Below are positions 20,651-34,639 of a stretch of 64,000 nucleotides of DNA, piece after piece. How positions within the stretch are numbered: the stretch's first letter is position 1; each line of letters begins with the position of its first letter. The notes below the pieces were generated by a model. The model saw nothing but the letters and a program-made list of their open reading frames with translations, was not told the origin of the DNA and ran no database searches. A program made the position numbers and the translations under genes. The DNA is from Kappaphycus alvarezii (taxonomy: Eukaryota > Rhodophyta > Florideophyceae > Gigartinales > Solieriaceae), in assembly GCA_002205965.3 (NCBI GenBank), contig NADL03000633.1, positions 310,001 to 374,000 on the forward strand. The letters run 5' to 3'.

Positions 20651-23600
20651 ATGCAGTACAGTACTGTAATAAGCCAAAAAATGCTTAGTATGGTGCACTG
20701 GTTTAGAACCCCAAGGAGGCAAAATTTACCAATAAGATTAGGGCACTAGAAAAAGGATACTGCACTATGTTTCTATTGGAATGCAGACTACTGGACGACG
20801 TAAAATGACTTTCCACATGCTGGCTGGCCTGACCGGTGGTATCCTTTATTGGAATTATTTAGGAGTTTTTTAGGAGTATCGTTGATGTTTTTAAATATTT
20901 TTATCGTACGCTCGCATGACTTTGCTATTTTAGTTATTTTGGGGGTGCTACAAGTTCTACGCTCTAAAACTAAAATCCCTTAGCAGAGACACATTCCCTT
21001 TGGGTAGGTTCATATAAAAAACCCCGAAGGGCGGTGCCCAGAAAAAGAAATTTGCTGATACGGCGATTCTCTTAATAACCACTAATAAGTACATACAATT
21101 CCACTCCCTACCATCAACCTAAAAAATACTCCTTCCATCCCATTATGATCTTCTTGTGCAGGTTTAAAACTTCCGGCGCCAGCGAGGTAGCGTTTGACGG
21201 TCCTAGTGCGTAAATTATTCTTTATTTTACGAAAATCTCTTAATGGCTTTTCTAGCTAACGATGGGAAGCTCCCAACCTCCTCGTGCTTCTAGTAGGTAC
21301 CGATTTCGACTTCTACTAAGATATTTTCGCGTCTGGTGCAGAAGTTTTAGAAGACGCTAAAGACCAATTCGTCAAGGAAAAAACTGTCGAGATGTAATTA
21401 ATCGGGCTCTAGATGCCAGTTTTGAGATCGAAGACATCCATTTTTCACTTTAGGAGATTTATCGTCTCTACAACAAGCCTATTTCCGACAAAATCACAAG
21501 TTTGGGGCTTTTTTTCACAGCAGCCGGCCGCCACTAGGAGCCACAACAGTTCAAAATGTGTTCATTATTTATTAATTTTCAACAGGACAACATTTTATGG
21601 TTAAATCTTCGTTGGAAAAGATAACAACTAAAATCGAATAAATCATTTTAAATGGGAAAAAATATTATTGAGTGAAGTAGTTCAAACAATTTATTTGTCT
21701 CATACATAATCAAGATTCAAATCTAAGGCCTTGTGTCAGTTGAAACAAACATGGAGGAAAAATCATCAGCAGATATCCTAAATAAGTTTCAATTAAGAAT
21801 AGTAACATTCAACAGTAAAATAATTGCGAAGAAAAGGAAATATAAGGACAAAAGCGTCGCTAAGAGTACAGGAGTCTGACTGAGGTATTTAACAATTCTT
21901 TTGAAAGGAGTTACGATAACCCGAAACTCTATTTCTCGGCTTAAATATTTAGTTCAAGTATAACTTGCATTTTTTAGAATCAAGAAATATCATTGACCAT
22001 TAAAAAAAGGAGATAAAAATAAAACTAAGCATGAAGCTAAAAATATTGGGAAAAAATAGATTTTTACCTACATAGTGCGAGCCGAAATGATTTAAATTTG
22101 CGACATTTCTCAACTTTACACATAAGAAGCGTATTTGGTATCTTTTATATTATGTAACAGAATCAAAATACAATAAAATGGTCCTTTAGCCATTTTTGTA
22201 TATATTATATCTTTTCTATAGGATTTATTATGAGGACTTTTTTCCTGAATGGTCAGAAATGTATGGCTACAACGCACACAGGGAATTTCAGTGGTATACC
22301 CGTTTTCCGTTGTAAAAGGAAAAAATTACTGAACACTTTTACTACTTAAAAGTTTCGTTGTAAAATAAAAAATTACTGAACACTTTCACTTCTTTAACTT
22401 TTCAATGAAAATTCTATTAACTATCCATTTTATCAAAGAAAACTAATCAAATGTTTTCTGCAGACAAATAGTAATCATATTGCCACTCTGAAGAAATTCT
22501 TACATTATTTGACATATTATGTGTGAGTAAAAGAGTGATTTTTAAATTTGAACTTATATTAGAAAGAAATCAGATAAAACAGGCAGTCACCTCAGATGTG
22601 GCTCAAAGAGACCACCGTAAATTTCGTTACAACATGATATACCTGTTGCTGAATTTTTATGTAGTAGAGTTGATATTACACGACAATGATTTCAACGTTA
22701 CATCCATTTTAAAAAAGATTAGGGTTTATCCGAAGTATTGCTTGAAAAAAGTTACTTTAGAGTTCATTAGAATACTTCTGAAAGTTCTGTACACTAAAAC
22801 CTGACATAAATTACTGATCAGGTGATAATAATCTTATTTGGCTGTTTTCGTATCACTAAATTAGACATAAATCTACCAGTAGTGTAACCTAATCTACTTT
22901 ATCCATCCTTCGGCAATTTTTTTCTCGCATACTTACTTTAGGAAGATAGTAAGATCGTTAATAAAATATGCAAGGGGTATCAATATTATATTTGGTTACT
23001 TTCCGATTGAAAGATGTTTGTCAGGACCATGCCGGTATTTTTAAGACAAAACATAATGGGTGTAGTGTCCCGCGCTCGTCTGAAATACCAATTAATTTTT
23101 ATTGCTGGATGTGATAGGCAATACAAATACCAATAAAATCGAGAAGGAACGAGTTGGAATAGAAGAATGTTGCTTTGTTGAAAACATATACTTTATTCCT
23201 CGCTAAGAATGTAAAGCGGAAATGTTTCTGGGTTCGAACTGATTCAATAACATAAACGATTTAATATTGTGAAGTATCCATTTTTTGTTTTTTGGGTACC
23301 GGAACACGCACTTTTAAAAGCAATAAAAACATTTTAGACTTTCGAAAAGTCCATGAAGTTCTTTAGCATGATTGTGAGTTGTTTCTGAGAAACATTACAA
23401 TTTATTGGTAACGTGAAAAAATCAGACTTATCTTACAATTGCGCATATATCGAAGCTATAAGGTAAGCTATTATTCATTGGGGAAAACCCGGTTACTATT
23501 TCTTTGCATCTATAAATTAAAACTATATGTTTTAATCAATATTTTTTCGTTCTCTGTTCTTATTAGACCCAAAAAGATCTCGAGATTTGAATTAATTGCT

Positions 23601-24390
23601 TGAAAATAAGCTTAAATGCCTTAAGCCTTAGGACTAAACTTTTTTGGTTTCTTCTTCCATACGATATTTTTCAAAGATATGGTTTAACTGGAATACTGAT
23701 TACTGTTTGGTGGCTGATCATCTATTTATATCATATTTGTGAGCTGTAATGCTTAGACAGACTTTTCAATGAGTTTTATGCTCACAATATTGCAAATAAA
23801 AAGCCAAAAAGGATATTTACAAAACAATTGAAAAGTTTCTGAATTTTTTTGATAATAATTTCTGAGAGTTTTAAAATCCTACTACGTAAGATTTTACGAG
23901 GATATACATGTAGTTTGAGCAAACATTTGATGTAACTCTAGGAAGAGTTATATAATTTGTTTCCAAAACATTATATTGAATAGTGGTCTCTATTTTCAGG
24001 TTCAAATAAATATTAGGTACCGTTTACTTTTTACGTGCAAGATATTTCAGTAATATTACCTATCGGAGCTTCAAAAAGAATCTTAAAATTGGGGAATAAA
24101 GAATTAATTTTAACGGAGTCCACAGTTCTAGCTTGAGATACAGCTGATATGTGAATAAGAAAAAATTCGGAGAACTAGTCATTTTTCTCTCCGTAATGGT
24201 TACATGTATACTCGTATTTCATTTTTATTTTGTATACTAACAGTGGGAAAAAACATTTCCTACATGAATATAGGAAATGCCTCTGGAACCAAAAAACGGT
24301 GGTTACTTCTGGACTTCACGACCGCTTTGAAATAAATAATACCTAAAATGAAAGGCATTAATATTGGGATAAGTCTGAACCCCAAATAAT
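20651..24390. other. AT-rich stretch, no supported gene
   Basis: Strongly AT-rich with stops in all frames. The 93-codon frame at 22523-22804 (plus) has no leading ATG and no recognised family. It may be older transposon remains too mutated to align by eye. Confidence 0.6.
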
Positions 24391-24394
24391 TCAT

Positions 24395-25640
24395 CTCTAA
24401 GACACTAAAATAATTTATTGAATTTGTGCCAACTTCCATTGAAATACCGCCCATCGATAAACTTTGCATTATGTGTGTACTTTGCACAACCGAGAAGATA
24501 GGCGAAAATACTGGCGTATTTCTGTTTGTCTCTCCTTCTCATCATTGAAACATTAAAATATGAAGAAAGAAACTCTGGGAAATTCTAAGTCTGGCTTATT
24601 TTGAATTATAAACGAGAAGCATTAAGACACAGGAATTCAAAACATTTTCATAAAAAAGCAAACTGAGTTTAACCATAACACTTGACTACTAAAATTCCTC
24701 AGGTATACTTTCCCCCACAGTAGTATCAAATTGTAGGGGAAAATCTGTGAGAATGATATACCAAGGCCAATTGTCCCAGGACGGATTCGTAGAAATCGAC
24801 AAAAGTGCTACCACATTTAAAGTCCTGGGAACATGAATATATCGATAAGGACCGGAGTCAAGAGGCTACAAGTGAGTATAAAACGAGAAGGATCTATCAC
24901 CTATATTCATTGAATAGGGTAAATGAACCACTTCTCAGGTTAAAAGTTGATATTAAAATTCGCAACCATTTGGGTCCCGCCTTCGAGTTATGAGCCAATT
25001 CACTGGCCCTTTCAAGAGGTAATCTGTTCACTCAGCTTCTGAAGAATTTTAGAATAAGCCATTGGTATAAAGATCTCATATTAAATTTTTTGAATTTCAT
25101 CCATGGGAATCTTTTGGAAGGTTAAATACTAAGACTAGATACTGGTAGGATAACTACCTAGAACTATTCCTCAAAAATCTCCCTCCTCGAGTTCAGAAGC
25201 AAAAAGTTGTCGCAAAATATCCACCCTTACGACATGTTTCCTACAATTTCTCATGAACTGCTTATGTTCGTAGATAGCCTTCTCATATGTATTAGGATCT
25301 TCCTGTCCATCCTCATAAGCACCAAACACACCCCCAGCCCCAACATAGGAGTCTGCGATAAAGATGACAAAATCAACCGCACTTTCTCCTTTGTACCCAA
25401 CCGGAACGTCCCCAGGCTATGAAAAAACGTCTCCCACTGTTCAACCCAGTCCTCTTCTTTTTATTGCCCTTCCTAGTCTACCTCATTCGCCCCATCTTCA
25501 TCTGCTTCTTCGACAATTTAAATACAATTACACACGCATGGGCTACTTTTGTAAAATCCTGAGTTAGTCTTCGTAGTCCTTAGGATAACTGCCCATAAAT
25601 GCTAGCAATTGGGGAGGAGCAGAATTGTGGCTGATTTATT
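24395..25640 (-). mobile_element. Gypsy copy 3: LTR plus gag start, heavily mutated
   Basis: From 24400 to 24600 the sequence follows the 5' gag of copy 1 (5600-5780): CGCCCATCGATAAACTTTG, GAGAAGATAGGCGAAAATACT and CTCCTTCTCATCATTGAAAC all have close counterparts. The primer-binding block follows at 24715-24730 (CCACAGTAGTATCAAA), then the LTR from 24732. The LTR runs on to about 25600, well past the end of copy 1, in step with the solo LTR. Changes are mostly towards A/T. Orientation is minus, as for copy 1. Confidence 0.75.
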
Positions 25641-28060
25641 GATGGCACATAGTGGGCGAAATGTATTCATTTTGATGATAAAATAAGGGTATGTGCCGAA
25701 ACTGATGGGTTGGATGATGGTACGGGTGAGCTTCCACACCTATGCTATACAATTTTTGATAGTATCATTCCAATTATATTTTTCACTGGACTAGTCTAAC
25801 AAAAAGATCTGAAGACATACTGCAGTTTTGAATTTGCTCCAATTTGTAGTCTTTTAGGAAGAATCTGAATTAAAATTTAATGGAAGTGAATTCAGATGAC
25901 GAGAGTTTCACGAATTAAAGGTTTGATCTGGAAAAGAGAGTTATAAAGATCAAACATAAAATGAAAGTAGAGGTGCATAGAAAATTTAGCATGTATAGAG
26001 AGGGGATGAATTGGGGTTTACGTTCTCAGAGAAGTAATATGGAATGACTGGTCCTTTTTTGGAAAGAACGTGCTGGCTAATTAGAAGGTTTACTAAAAAA
26101 TATTCGTGAAGGACCAATTCAGTCACGATAAATACTTCATAAATGTGACGATACATGAAGAGGACCGATAATTGATCTAATAATTAAGTTAGGAGTTTTT
26201 AAATTATTTGATTTCGTAATCAAAAGAATAAGATTGCCGCCTATATAACTAAATAGGTTGCGTACCGTAAGAAGTAAATTCGTGTCAGTGAACTTTACTA
26301 TTAGGTATATCTAACGCTTTTTCTTTCACTTTGGAGCTATAAATATAGATGCATGTAGCATATGAATGGAAATAGATTCAAGTCTGTAATCCAAATTATC
26401 AGTTGGTGGCATCACTTTTTTGCGAATTTGCTAAAAGATGCTACAAGGGTCGTTGCAGGAGTCATGAGAGACCATTGTCTAAAGAGTTTGCTAAAGATCT
26501 ACTCCAATTGAGGTTAAAATCTTAATTGTGATCTCGTCGTCTTTACGATCCTTACAGAGTTTTTACTTTCCTTACTGAAGCCGGAAAACTAAACCGAGTT
26601 GCGCTAAAAAATCTTTGATAGAAACTTCGTTGAGAGGGCTGAGTAGCGCGACTCAAGAGCGCATCAAAAAGGCTATTTTCTTTTTTATGTGCCTTCGTCG
26701 GAATGTGTTACAAAGATTAAATGAAGCCAACAATAATATCTTTAAAATGTATGAAACAATGAGAGAAGTACATGCTACGAAGACAACATAAAGCCTTATT
26801 CTATTAAATGATTAGCTACTCCAATTGATATATGACATTTACGAAGCAATTAGCGAGTATATTGATGAATTTGAAAGCATTTCAATCAATTTTCTGCTGT
26901 TGTCAATTATTTGAGCTACTCGATATTGGTTAAAATTTTATTGTCGAGGTTTGCACATACCGATAAAACTCCTTAACAAGCGGTCTTTTAAGCTTCAAAA
27001 ACCATTTAGTATGATAAAAACAGATGGAAGACTGCAAGTTCATGGATAAGAAAGGATTACACTATGAACTATTGGGAAAGAAGGAGCATGAAATGTATGG
27101 AAACTTGTTTTGGCGCACAGAATGAAAAATAATATTGAATGCTAAAAGTTTCAGTTATAAGAGGTACGGGCACATATAAAGGGAACGCAAAATTCCACCA
27201 AGCGGCCGTAAGGAACCGGTGAGAATTGACATTAGCTTTGGGGAATTTGCAGCGCCCTCTTTGAATCTTAAGCTTCTGTGGGAATGAGCTCGAATGTCTA
27301 AATCCGCAATGGTAACTTCAACAGACGATCGTAGAGTGAAAGAATCCATCTGAAAATTTATTTTATTTTAAAACATTCAAATGGGGTGAAGAAATCACAG
27401 CTGTTAGTGAACTTACCATACTTACCTGGTCTCGACAACAATTTGTAAGCATTTGCTGAGAGGCATCTTAATTTGATTTATACTTCCATCGCTGAGTTTT
27501 ATTTTTTATCGGAAAGATAGAAAGACATTTGAATACAGCCTTCTTAAAAATGGGCATTAAGTTGCCGGAAATTTGGAATCTAAACAGACGAAGCTCTCTT
27601 AGGTTACAAAATCAAAAATTTTGCAGGGCAATGACATGTTAAACCCTCCATTGAAAATAAATAGACGGAAAAACTAAGCACGGTCATGTTACGAGGATGA
27701 GCCTTAAAGATCAAGGTGAAGTCTAAAATAAATAAGACCATATTATGAGGGGAAGCCAACTACACTCTTGCGAAAAGTCTAAAATCTGTAATGCAGATAT
27801 TGGCGAGGTTACATAATCCTGCTTTTGTGGACCAATGAATACACGCAGAGTTTAACGGGCAAAAATGTATTCAAACGTTCAATGAGGAACATTTTAGACA
27901 CAGAATACTCTGAACTATTACAAACAACAGTGATACACGATTTCAATTTATCCTATATCATCCATGCTTTTAGATTTACTTCATATGGAACATCAATACT
28001 ATGCTTTCTGGTAATGATGGAGTGTGAGTGGCATTATCGTATTTCATGTGGAGTATTGCG
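25641..28060. other. AT-rich stretch, no supported gene
   Basis: Only short frames. It may hold the gag and integrase part of the decayed copia element that becomes recognisable from 28.06 kb, but I could not align it. Confidence 0.4.
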
Positions 28061-30720
28061 GTACAAATGTGTACTCAGCGCCTCATACTCAACAGAATAG
28101 TGGTAAATCTGAACTTTTCCATCGATTATTGATATTAATTACTCGTTTTTGAAGTATAAAGTGAAGTTCACCTAATATTTCTGCGAAACATATTTCACTA
28201 CCGTAGATGATTTTTCTGATTTGAGAGTGATTGAATATTTTATAGCATCAGAAGTAATCTTTGGAGAATAAAATATTTGCTAAACCGCATGTGAAAGTCA
28301 TTGGAGCCAACGACGAGTACAATTTCAGAAGCGAAATAATCTTGCGGCAAAAGAGAGAAGCGTTTTTATTTTGAATAGCCTTTCAATTAATTTATACAAC
28401 TTTTGATATTTTAAACTACTCAGAGCCATTAAATAGTCTTATGGTATGGTAAAAAAGATATTTCACTCGGTTGGGGAAACAAAACGTAGTGATAGTGTGG
28501 AGAAGTCCTTCTACAAATGGTATGAGGTATACTACTATAACAGAGAGCATTATGTGTATAGTAATAGTAAAGATGATACTGAAGAAACAGAGATACTGGC
28601 AACAGTGGACGCCTTTCATATTGAAAAGAGTTCTGTTGAAGGCTGTTATATTTTTGGAAGACCTTACCAAGAGGACAAACCCTCACAGATGCAAAAAAAA
28701 TGATGGTTTATCAACAGAGATGTTTACTTTTGTTTAGGAGGCACGCAGCAAATAATGCGGAAATGAAGCAGAGAAAATTTTGAATGTAGGTTCAAGACGC
28801 TGTCCACCTACATCCATATAGATCCCGGAGTGCCAAAGTCAATACCATATTGAATCACTTAGTCACGGAAAAATATCTAGGATCTACCGAGTACAGTTAT
28901 ACATTCATTTTCATCTACAGAATCAGACAGATTAAAAGACGCAACTGGTGATACAATTCATTGGATGTTTTGGAATAGTAATTTTTATGCTGTAGCAATC
29001 AAATAACCTAAATGCTTAAGATACTAGAATGGTTATAGCTAGAAAAGCCAAGACGGACTAAGTTATCTAAGGCGAAAGTTTCCCTTTTGCAAAAGTATAT
29101 CAGCAAGAGGAAGTCGTGGTTTCTACGCACCATATAGTAATTTGCAGTCAAAAATATTTAATTTTCCGAGGCGATATAAGTCTTGCCCACTAAATGGGAC
29201 ATTGGAAGATTACGCATGCATTTATTCTGTACTCTTTGGAGTGATAGACCCTGAAATAAATGCTTTATACTCTTTTAGAGTACTCAAAGCTCTCTGTGCT
29301 TTGAAGTGACCCTCCAATATTTGGAGTAGTACATATTACGAATATTTCTCAAGATTTGGATTTACAAAGACGACTGGTAAAAATTGCAAGCAAAAAAATT
29401 TCGGAAGGGGATATAGTATAATTTATGAATCAATTAGATGTTATCTTTGTCGTTGGTCAAGTGAAACGTGCTAGACATGGATCTGTCTCAGCGATTTCAC
29501 ATGCAGCATTTTTGAGCTAGTGGAGCGCCTTAAATGATCAATTTTCACGTTGATAGGATTCCCGTATCAAAATATTAGTATTATAATTCTAATGAATGCT
29601 CATAATTTTTGATTTAAAACGAAAGATATAGAAATTTGTGGCATTCATTCCAAGCCCCTGATTGCGCAATCAGATATTTATACAGTATTTGAATAATGAT
29701 TGAGGATCACCTGTCAGCCGATTAAGTTAAGCAAGGATTGAGTTGAACGGTTACGGCGGTACTTCAAGTGAAAGATAATTTTTTGATTTACAGTGTGAAA
29801 ATGTGATTCTAACCAAAGCTACCTACAAATAAAGACAATATTTGACTCAAATTGTGTGTTGGTACAAAATGGTACGAATTATTCAAGTGGTAGGGTTATT
29901 TATTTGAATGGAAGGTAAGTAGATAGAAACAGTAAGGAGCAACAAAACTTATAAATATCACGTACTTAGTCCGCATATGTATCATTTTCGGAATGTGCGA
30001 AAGCATTAAAGTGGATGAAAGGAATATTATAATATTTAAATTAATGTTTATTGGTCAATTAGGATAAAAAACAGCTTAAATGCATTGGAATATCCATTAA
30101 TTCGAGTAATGGGCGCGATATGTTGACATGCAATATCGCTATGTTAAGAAGCTATTTTAGGATAAGTCTATTACGGTTTACCAATGCCAACTCATGTATT
30201 GCTGATAGAAGGCATGAACAAAGCTCTCATTGTGAAAAGATTTCAAAAGACGCGAGGTGACAATTGATATTACACTTTGAAGATTAAGCTTTCCCAATAT
30301 CAAAATGAGAGTGATGGGAACAATCCAGAAGTATTACGTTACATGACACCAATTGATATTTGGTAAAAAACGGAAGTCATAAATTTTCAAGTCATTTGCT
30401 TGCGCAGTCAAGAGAAGTAACGTGTAAAGTGATAGAAATAGCTAGGTTGTAGTACTATTGCGCAAATTTAACAGCAGTAATTTATTATAATCACTCTATT
30501 TTCTCTGTGAGAAGTATTCAACGCTCTTGATTTTAGTTGAGTATTATGAACATAGTTAAGACCAACACATGATTAAATTCAACTTCACGTTGGTAATCAT
30601 AACAATAAAGGACATTGTTAATCAAGTTGAAAGAAGGGGACACGGGTCTTATTTATTGTAATCAAGATGTCCGCAAAAACGTTTGAAGAAGAATTCAGCG
30701 GAATTTGAATTTATTTCTGT
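28060..30720 (+). mobile_element. Decayed Ty1/copia element (copy A)
   Basis: Several copia landmarks remain in order on the plus strand. At 28064-28105, a VYSAPHTQQNSG-like block resembles the end of the integrase core (YTPQQNG). At 28290-28360, KPHVKVIGANDEYNF fits the segment after the core. At 29286-29306, KALCALK stands for KALYGLK, followed by a Trp and, 12 residues on, by EYFSRFGFTKT and YSIIYES (EFL..LGF......IIVYVDD in relatives). Around 29990-30060, KALKWMKGIL resembles the KRVLRYL motif, and around 30600-30680, TIKDIVNQVERRGHG resembles the RNase H end. All are separated by stops and frameshifts. No LTRs were found. Clearly dead and AT-biased. Confidence 0.6.
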
Positions 30721-32574
30721 TAAAATCTAACGAGATCAAAAATCTAATTGAATGCAGATGGGGAGCCAGATACTGATAAAGCCGTGTTAAAGGTGAAATC
30801 CATCGCAGATATCGTTGCAAAAAAAGCATAGAAACTTTTAAACGCATTTTTTTGCGCTACGGGCAAGTTTATACTGAGCTGCCTGATGACAGAAAAGTAA
30901 ACCGAATTACAACCGACAATCTCGTAAGTACAGGCTTAAACTAGCTAAATTAAAGACGGAAAGTCAGAATCTAACCGTTTTGCTTTCTGTCTCTTCGCTG
31001 CCCCGGTTGCATTGAAGCTGCTCAGCTGGTTGAACATACGGAATCTTGAATGAGGTTGGGCTACTCGGAAAAATACTGTTCGTTTTACTCCGCAACTAAT
31101 CCATCCAAACACCCAAACAATTTTCGCCTCTCCGCGTAAATTGTACCAAGTGCGAAAAGTGGTTAGAAATTCCCATTTTTATAGCAAAAGGGACATTAGG
31201 TTGACGATAGTAAAATAAAAGTTTTCATGATACCACTTGAAACACGATAGCACACCAGGTATTGAGAAAAAAGGTTTCCAGTTCCGGTATTGGTAGCAAG
31301 TCGGGGACAAATTTCTTTAAGTAGTAACCAAAAGTTTATACTTCTTGTTTGAACAAGAAAGAGAGCCAAGAAACTAGATGGACCTTTTCTCTATTACGAC
31401 TATGGTACAGTTGTAACAAGAGACTTGAAGCATAGGTTATATTCCAATTAATTGCACGGGACTCTACTTGGTAACTCATCTTAAACTAGTAATTCCGCAA
31501 TACACTTCTCGTATTCAAAGTTCAAATATGAAATTAGTAACCTAACCTCCACTTCTATGCCGGTAAGATATGGAACGTATTCTGAGACACTAACTGTGGG
31601 TATAACTCAGATACTAATAAATTTGGTTGATTACTTCCCTAGGACGCTATAGTTTTACATAATTTGTTGTGCCTGTGGCATGTTTCACTCATCTTGATCT
31701 GTATTACTTTTAATCCCTTTCTTTCGGGTACGGTAACAAATTTATCACTACAAAGCAAGTATATCTGGCTAGATTGTCACAAGAATGTATACATAAGACT
31801 AGTTATGAGAAAGGGACTCAATATAAGGAGATATGTCCTCCACCATACTTTCAAACAAACACCAAACGAAGGTAAGTCAACCAACAAAAAATTTGGCTCA
31901 CGAATCTATTGCGTAACATCCACATGTTTACGGTCATCGAAGTTATTATTATTTATTTTTGGCAACCTCGTTTTTTACTATATTCGACATGAAAAAAAAT
32001 CTTATGTCGTAGACATGCATTTTTCCATTTTTAGATCTAAATTTTTCAGAGTTTTAATGCGAGAAAATATTTCCTGATTTAATTTCTAAGTGGAAAAAAG
32101 TTTTCACTATTTTTTGCAGTCTGAATTGAGATCACAAAAATTAATATACTGTGTACATGAAAATATGGCAGTTAATCTTCCTTGCGCTGCAATATAATAA
32201 ATTAAGGCATTTTTATTTTACTTTAGTCACTTTTTGTCAACTTTCTATTCCCATAAGTTAGCAATTATGAAGATTCCATTTCTTTTCATCAATATTTTAA
32301 GTAATTTTTCACGCATTCTATTTTCATTAAACTGTAACATTTTTTTGCGACCACATATCCTAAATTTTTACTGACTTAAATTTATAGTGACGCAGGGTGT
32401 TTCCATTACTGATATATAAGTATTAGGAAATTCTTTAACGCCTCCAGTACTAACATTGTTGGAATAAATAGAGCTATCGGATGCTGTTCTCGACCAAAAT
32501 TGTCTTCCGAATTGGGAATGTTTATCTGTCTATACCTCCAGATCGAACGCGAAAAAACGGTCAATGTGTTTATA
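30721..32574. other. AT-rich stretch, no supported gene
   Basis: Longest frame 31664-32077 (137 codons) lacks an ATG start, is biased to F, L, K and R as expected from AT-rich sequence, and has no recognised family. GC-richer patch at 30980-31130 contains nothing recognisable. Confidence 0.5.
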
Positions 32575-33185
32575 TGGTTTCATCTTTATAACGCAGAAAA
32601 TACCACGACAATGTTACTTTCCATCACGAAGTGGTGAAAAGCGTAATTGAACATCATCCAGTATATTTAACTGATATTGAAAATCCATGAAATAGTTCAA
32701 ATTGCTTTCAAATCTTGAATATGCTCCGAATAATAATATTAATTATGTAAATTATGTTGTTCGTCCTCGGGAATGTTATTTTCTGTAAAATAGATCTGCA
32801 AGTTCCAGATTATTTTGAATGATGCCGGTTCATTTCAAAATACGGCGCCGAAATTTCAAAAGGCTCACTTAATTTCATCTTCTTAGGGCGTCAAATACCA
32901 TGAGGATGTCGTTTTACATCATTAAGTAGTACAACAAGTAATTTAACATCACCCAGTGTATATATCCGCCATTATACCGCCATAAAATCGTGTATACTGC
33001 TTTTAAAATCTCGAATAGGCTCCGACGTATTATATTTGTCATTAAAATTAAGTTTCATATCCTCGGAAACAGGTTTTTACGGAGACTAGAAACGAAAGTT
33101 CCAGTTTATTTCAAATGATTCTATTTTACTTCAAATGATGGTCGCCTCTTAAAATTAACTGCCTCTATTTTAATCTTGGTCACGT
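32575..33185 (+). repeat. Diverged tandem duplication, unit about 295 bp
   Basis: Two adjacent units (32575-32869 and 32870-33185) align in order: AACATCATCCAGT / AACATCACCCAGT, AATATGCTCCGAA / AATAGGCTCCGAC, CCTCGGGAATG / CCTCGGAAACA, AGTTCCAGATTATTTTGAA / AGTTCCAGTTTATTTCAAA. No coding frame. A possible partial third unit starts near 33655. It looks like a small satellite or an internal duplication of a dead element. Confidence 0.65.
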
Positions 33186-34639
33186 GTTTCAGGGTTCTTC
33201 TTATTAATCTCACTGTTGGCTAATTTATTATAGTTTTTGGTAATTCAATAGCTTATCTACATCAGATAGAATTTAACTGAAAGAAGACGAAGTGAAATAT
33301 ATATTCTTAAGACCATTGGTTGATTCTAAAGTGCCTTTTGATATTCATTCTCCTCATACCGCTCAACATTAGGTTCGGTACCAATAGTTGCAAGGTCATC
33401 GGGCTTCAATACTTGTAGAAGGTTTATAGGTTGTCATCAAACCCCACTTTTAAACAAACAGGGGATTTCGGATTGAGTCCACTTGCTTCGGGCGTCGCTA
33501 ACATTGCAATGCAAAAATAAAGAGAATAGTCAAATGGTCTTATATCCGCAAAATGTTACCATTTTTGCAGAACTGATAGATCTAGGCAACATTCAATGCG
33601 TATAGAATTTGTGCAAACGTTTTTGAAGATTTAATATCCATTATTGTAATTTTCGGGTGCTTTCAAATACCTTTTGACGTCGAGCTCAGTATACGGTAGA
33701 TACACGAGGGCGGGTTGCCTATCAGGAGAATAGTTCAAAGCTTTTATTTAAAAGCTTTCTATGACCCTGATATCTCTACGTTCTTAGAGATTAACTTATT
33801 CTTATTTTATCTATTCCAGCTGTCTACATGAATGAAGAGCATTTCTTTAGACGATTCATCTGTGACTCTAATTTCACTGTAAAATGTAACAAGTCAGCTA
33901 TATGTCTCTCCTCAGTCTCATATTATTCTTTCTCTATGATCAGAGGCACATATTTCGAGGTAAAACGATGTAATTATCATCATTCTACTTTATGCTGTCT
34001 TTATGGTCAGAGACAAATTATTTCAAGGGACATGCTTAAGAGTAAGAATACCTTTCAACCTGAATATGTGACCTGTACTACGTGTCTTCGTAAATTTGAT
34101 CGGAAGATGGCCAAAGCCACAGAAAACGCTTCAAATATTGATCGAGAAGAATTTTCGAGGATATAATCCTGCTTTTCAGAAAATTTTCTTATTCTCTCTC
34201 TTCTTCCTCTATACCAAGTCTTAATAATTCCATTTTATTTTTTAATGTCAATTCTGTTATCATTGTTAATAACTTTGCACAGAACATATCTCAGTTAAGC
34301 TTACTGGGGCAATCCACAAAACGACGTCTTTTCATCTACTTAATACTACGAACATGTGTTTAACATATATGGAAACGGTACATGAATAGACCGGTTCTTT
34401 ATAGTCAATTTTATTATATTGATAATATACAGCCAAATTTCGTTGGCTGCCCTCTTCTGGGGGAAAAGAAGTTGCATCTGACTGGATTCATGCATTGCGT
34501 TGTGTTGCTCTTCTAAATTATTATCAGAAAAACTATCACTACATCTTTCCGCAACAACTTGTTCTGTGTATCAATCTTCTCTTCTTTATCATTCATAAAT
34601 TCCCTCTTACATATATCTGTGAGTATTCAGAGAACCTAA
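33186..34639. other. AT-rich stretch, no supported gene
   Basis: The frame 33828-34166 (112 codons from an ATG, Cys-rich: CTTCLRKFDRK) faintly resembles a copia GAG-pre-integrase C-x2-C-x-(G/K) end, too weak to call. The 5' LTR of the next copia element would be expected near 34300-34640 but I could not match it to the 3' LTR. Confidence 0.35.

Noticed and set aside
22523..22804. 93-codon open frame in AT-rich sequence
   Set aside because: No leading ATG, no recognisable motif and low-complexity residue use.
23225..23245. GGTTCGAACTG, which resembles a tRNA B box
   Set aside because: No A box, no acceptor stem pairing and no tRNA-length fold around it; single box hits are expected by chance.
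31664..32077. 137-codon open frame
   Set aside because: No ATG start, composition as expected from AT-rich DNA, no motif; most likely chance.
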